A stretch of DNA of 64,000 nucleotides from Micromonosporaceae bacterium KJ-029 (lineage in GTDB: Bacteria > Actinomycetota > Actinomycetes > Mycobacteriales > Micromonosporaceae). The translations under genes were made by a program, and so were the position numbers. The notes beneath the pieces were generated by a model. It was not told the DNA's origin. It was given only the letters and a program-made list of their open reading frames with translations, and made no database searches. Shown here piece by piece: positions 61,290-64,000 of the stretch. The stretch is from assembly GCA_005402585.1 (NCBI GenBank), contig BIFP01000020.1:124001-188000 (forward strand). Reading direction: 5' to 3'. Numbering within the stretch: position 1 is the first letter of the stretch; the number at the start of each line of letters is the position of its first letter.

Positions 61290-63209
61290 ATGTCCGTCAT
61301 GTCGTCGCCGGTGGAGTTCCTGGAGCTGCTCGCCCGCGAGGCGGCCGCGGTCGAGTTCGAGGGGCCGTTGGTCGCGGCCCGATCCGCCGGGCTGCCCGCC
61401 GACCGGATCGCCGAACTGGAACAGGCGAAGACCGTGGCGCTGCGGGTACGCGCTCTGCTGGAGCGCCGCCGCCGCCGGGAGAGCGAACTCTCCGGCCTGT
61501 ACGACACGGTCAGCGACCTGGCGGGGCTGCGCGACCTGGACGACGTACTGCGGGCGATCGTGCACCGGGCCCGGCACCTGCTCGGCGCCGACGTCGCGTA
61601 CATGACGCTCAACGACGACGAGCGCGGGGACACCTACATGCGGGTCACCGACGGCTCGGTCTCGGCCCGGTTCCAACGGCTGCGGCTGCCCATGGGTGCC
61701 GGCCTCGGCGGTCTGGTGGCCCAGTCCGGCGCCCCGTACGTCACCGCGAACTACCCGGACGACGACCGCTTCCACCACACCCGGGAGATCGACGCCGGGG
61801 TGGGCGAGGAAGGGCTGGTGGCCATCCTCGGGGTACCACTGCGGCTCGGCTCCACCAGCATCGGCGTGCTCTACGCGGCGAACCGCTCGGCCCGGCCGTT
61901 CGCCCGCGAGGAGGTGGCGCTGCTGCTCTCGCTGGCCGCGCACGCCGCGGTGGCGATCGACACCGCGCGGCTGCTGGCCGAGACCCGCGCGGCGCTGGCC
62001 GAACTGTCCGCGGCCAACACCACCATCCGGGCGCACAGCAGCTCGGTGGAGCGGGCCGCGGCGGCCCACGACCGGATGACCGCCCTGGTGCTGCGCGGCG
62101 GTGGGGTGGAGGACGTGACGTCGGCGGTCACCGAGGTGCTCGGCGGGGCGCTGCTGGCCCTGGACGCCGAGGGGCGGCTGCTGGCCCGGGTGGGCGAGAT
62201 CGACGAGCCGGACCGGGCGGACATCGTCGAGGCGGTGGCCGCGTCCCGGACCGAGGGACGCAGCGTCCGGCGGGGTGCCCTGTGGTACGCCGCCGTGGTG
62301 GCCGGTGCGGAGAACCTGGGCGCGCTGGTGCTGCACCCCGAGGGCGAACTGGCCGACGCCGACCAGCGGATCCTGGAGCGCGCCGCGTTGGTGACCGCGC
62401 TGCTGCTGCTGTTCCGGCGTACCGTCGCCGAGGCGGAGGGCCGGGTCCGGGGCGAGTTGCTCGACGACCTGATCGCCCGACCGCTGCGTGACACCGACGC
62501 GCTGCGCAGCCGCGCCCGCCGCCTCGGCGTGGACCTGGACGCCCCACACGTACTGGTGGCCGTCGGCGAGGACGCCATCGCGGCGACCGGCTCGGCCCGG
62601 CAGCGGGTCCTCTCCTGGGCCACCACGTACGCCTCGACCAGGGGCGGGTTGGCCGCCGCACGCGACGGCCGGGTGGCCCTGATGCTGCCCGGGCAGGATG
62701 CGGGCGGCAGCGCCCGCGCGGTGGCCAGGGACCTGTCCCGGATCACCGGACGGCCGGTGACCGCCGGAGCGAGCGGCCCGTCCACCGGGCCGACGTCGCT
62801 GGCGACCGCCTTCCGGGAGGCCGACCGCTGCCTGACCGCGCTCGGTGCGCTGGGTCGGGCCGGACAGGGGGCGAGCACCGCCGAACTGGGCTTCGTCGGG
62901 CTGCTGCTGGGCGCCGTCGGGGACGGCGGCGACGCCGACGTGAGCCGGTTCCTCACCGCCACCGTCGGCCCCGTGATCGACTACGACGCCCGTCGGGGCA
63001 CCGCCCTGGTGCGGACCCTGGAGGCGTACTTCGGGGTGGGCGGCAGCCTGGCCCGGGCGGCCGAGCAGCTGCACGTACACGTCAACACGGTGACCCAGCG
63101 GTTGGAGCGGGTCGGGCAGCTGCTCGGCGCGGACTGGCAGAAGCCCGAGCGCGCCCTGGAGGTGCAGCTGGCGTTGCGCCTGCACCGGCTGCGGGCGCCG
63201 GCCGGCTGA
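61290..63209 (+). CDS. GAF-domain PucR/CdaR-type transcriptional regulator
   Basis: 639 residues from the ATG at 61290; a second ATG 9 nt on is possible. A helical N-terminus (1-65), a GAF domain (about 75-215, LRDLDDVLRAIVHRARHLLGADVAYM), a central region and a C-terminal PucR HTH (HVHVNTVTQRLERVGQLLG). Such proteins sense small ligands and activate catabolic genes. The adjacent SDR is the obvious target. Confidence 0.85.
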   Translation: MSVMSSPVEFLELLAREAAAVEFEGPLVAARSAGLPADRIAELEQAKTVALRVRALLERRRRRESELSGLYDTVSDLAGLRDLDDVLRAIVHRARHLLGADVAYMTLNDDERGDTYMRVTDGSVSARFQRLRLPMGAGLGGLVAQSGAPYVTANYPDDDRFHHTREIDAGVGEEGLVAILGVPLRLGSTSIGVLYAANRSARPFAREEVALLLSLAAHAAVAIDTARLLAETRAALAELSAANTTIRAHSSSVERAAAAHDRMTALVLRGGGVEDVTSAVTEVLGGALLALDAEGRLLARVGEIDEPDRADIVEAVAASRTEGRSVRRGALWYAAVVAGAENLGALVLHPEGELADADQRILERAALVTALLLLFRRTVAEAEGRVRGELLDDLIARPLRDTDALRSRARRLGVDLDAPHVLVAVGEDAIAATGSARQRVLSWATTYASTRGGLAAARDGRVALMLPGQDAGGSARAVARDLSRITGRPVTAGASGPSTGPTSLATAFREADRCLTALGALGRAGQGASTAELGFVGLLLGAVGDGGDADVSRFLTATVGPVIDYDARRGTALVRTLEAYFGVGGSLARAAEQLHVHVNTVTQRLERVGQLLGADWQKPERALEVQLALRLHRLRAPAG

Positions 63210-63244
63210 GCCGTTCGGCGCCACCGGGCGGACGGCGCGCAGCG

Positions 63245-63299
63245 GCGCCCGCTGACCGGTGCCGCCCGGCAGCGGCGGGCGGCACCGGTCAGCGGGCGC
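63245..63299. terminator. Terminator between regulator and TetR genes
   Basis: A 24-bp perfect stem (arms starting GCGCCCGCTGACC) with a 7-nt loop lies in the 79 nt between convergent genes and runs into the TetR stop. It should end both transcripts. Confidence 0.85.
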
Positions 63300-63888
63300 G
63301 GATGCCGGCCAGGACGCCGTCGACGATCTTCTCGGGGAGGGTCGTCTCGTCGAGCTCCGGGTGCCAGCGCAGCACCCGCTGGATGAGCATCGGGCCGGTG
63401 AGCATCGCCATGGTCACCTCGACGTCGAGGTCGGCACGGAGTTCACCGTCACGGACGCCGCGGTGCAGTACCTCCCGCATCAGCGCCCGGCGGGGTTCGA
63501 CGATGCTCTGGTAGAACGCGTACTGCTCGGGGCTGCGATTCACCTCGGGCACCAGGCAGGGCATGATCTGCGCCGCCCGGGGGTCGATGTTGTGGCCGAC
63601 CGCGCCGACCAGCGTGATGAGGTCGTCGCGGACCGATCGGCCGGCCGGCTGCGGCGGGCTGCCCTTGAGCGTACGGAGGGCGTCACGCAGCAACGCGTCC
63701 TTGCCGGGCCAGCGGCGGTAGATGGTGGCCTTGCCGACCCCCGCCCGCGCGGCGATCGCCTCCACCGAGATCGCCTCGATCGTGCTGCCCTCCGCGAGGA
63801 GGTCGAGCGTGGCCTCGATGATCGCCTCGGCCGCGCGGACGCTCCGCGGCCGCCCGGGCGGCCGCGGAGCGTCTGCGGTGGTAGTCAT
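63289..63888 (-). CDS. TetR-family regulator
   Basis: 199 residues. N-terminal HTH at about 15-62 (AIIEATLDLLAEG, then AARAGVGKATIYRRWPGKDALLRDAL) and a C-terminal ligand domain ending LPEKIVDGVLAGIRAR. It starts 18 nt after the stop of the partial gene on its right, so regulator and transporter are probably one unit. Confidence 0.9.
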   Translation of the reverse strand: MTTTADAPRPPGRPRSVRAAEAIIEATLDLLAEGSTIEAISVEAIAARAGVGKATIYRRWPGKDALLRDALRTLKGSPPQPAGRSVRDDLITLVGAVGHNIDPRAAQIMPCLVPEVNRSPEQYAFYQSIVEPRRALMREVLHRGVRDGELRADLDVEVTMAMLTGPMLIQRVLRWHPELDETTLPEKIVDGVLAGIRAR

Positions 63889-63906
63889 CTGCCCATTGTC
63901 CCGGCG

Positions 63907-64000
63907 TCAGGCGGTGCCGGCCAACTCGGGCTCGGCGACCGGTGCTGGCGTACCGGTGCCCGGTCGGCCCGGCATCCAGCGCAGGGCCACCAGGATGCCG
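63907..64000 (-). CDS. C-terminal fragment, probable drug-efflux transporter
   Basis: The last 30 codons of a gene cut by the right edge read GILVALRWMPGRPGTGTP-type residues and a Pro/Ala-rich tail, ending in TGA at 63909-63907. A hydrophobic helix end followed by a basic turn and a variable tail fits an MFS/EmrB-type exporter beside a TetR regulator. Identification is tentative. Confidence 0.45.
   Translation of the reverse strand, partial: GILVALRWMPGRPGTGTPAPVAEPELAGTA

Overview
The window is about 64 kb of very GC-rich DNA with many GTG starts. It holds a BldD regulator carrying the c-di-GMP-binding signature, DUF397/XRE pairs and an actinobacterial core gene order. Together these point to a filamentous actinomycete, most likely Micromonosporaceae (Micromonospora-like). 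The taxonomic call is inference from gene content and synteny; no database search was run. Almost all core genes lie on the minus strand.

Layout, left to right. (1) 1-4.2 kb: pyrimidine operon pyrR-pyrB-pyrC-carA-carB (carB cut by the window edge), with a PyrR-type RNA site in the pyrR leader and three identical 60-bp tandem repeats wedged between pyrR and pyrB. bldD is divergent. (2) 5-9.4 kb: nusB, efp and aroQ-aroB-aroK-aroC. (3) 9.5-24.6 kb: an accessory block. It holds an exopolysaccharide assembly cluster: hexapeptide acyltransferase, Wzz-like chain-length protein with a degenerate kinase-like tail, Wzy-like polymerase/ligase, Wzx-like flippase, sulfotransferase, APH-like kinase-fold protein, an Alg14/Alg13-like split glycosyltransferase and a GT2 glycosyltransferase. 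Two secreted proteins (a propeller-like protein and a GH26-like hydrolase) and a frameshifted XRE/DUF5753 regulator with its DUF397 partner are also here. (4) 24.6-36 kb: aroE, mltG, ruvX, alaS, two small membrane proteins, a 1141-residue proline-rich membrane protein and rarA. (5) 36-39.6 kb: accessory GNAT, MFS transporter, ArsR regulator under a 45-bp perfect palindrome, and an RmlD-like reductase. (6) 39.9-49.7 kb: aspS, a streptogrisin-like protease, an SGNH hydrolase, an HxlR regulator divergent from a thioesterase, hisS, an MBL hydrolase and two tandem cyclophilin-like proteins. (7) 49.8-60.2 kb: rel, apt, secF-secD-yajC and ruvB-ruvA-ruvC. ruvB is interrupted in its Walker A motif by an intein of 336 residues with LAGLIDADG motifs and a proline at position 1. 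(8) 60.4-64 kb: an SDR dehydrogenase, a GAF/PucR-type regulator, a TetR regulator and the tail of a probable transporter.

How it works together. The core genes are in tight translationally coupled runs, with 4-nt ATGA/GTGA overlaps recurring throughout. aroE and aroC, commonly close neighbours in actinobacteria, are separated here by the 15-kb exopolysaccharide block. That block is the best candidate for a lineage-specific system, probably a sulfated, acylated surface polysaccharide. The most unusual single gene is the intein-split ruvB. Convergent gene pairs are almost always separated by strong hairpins.
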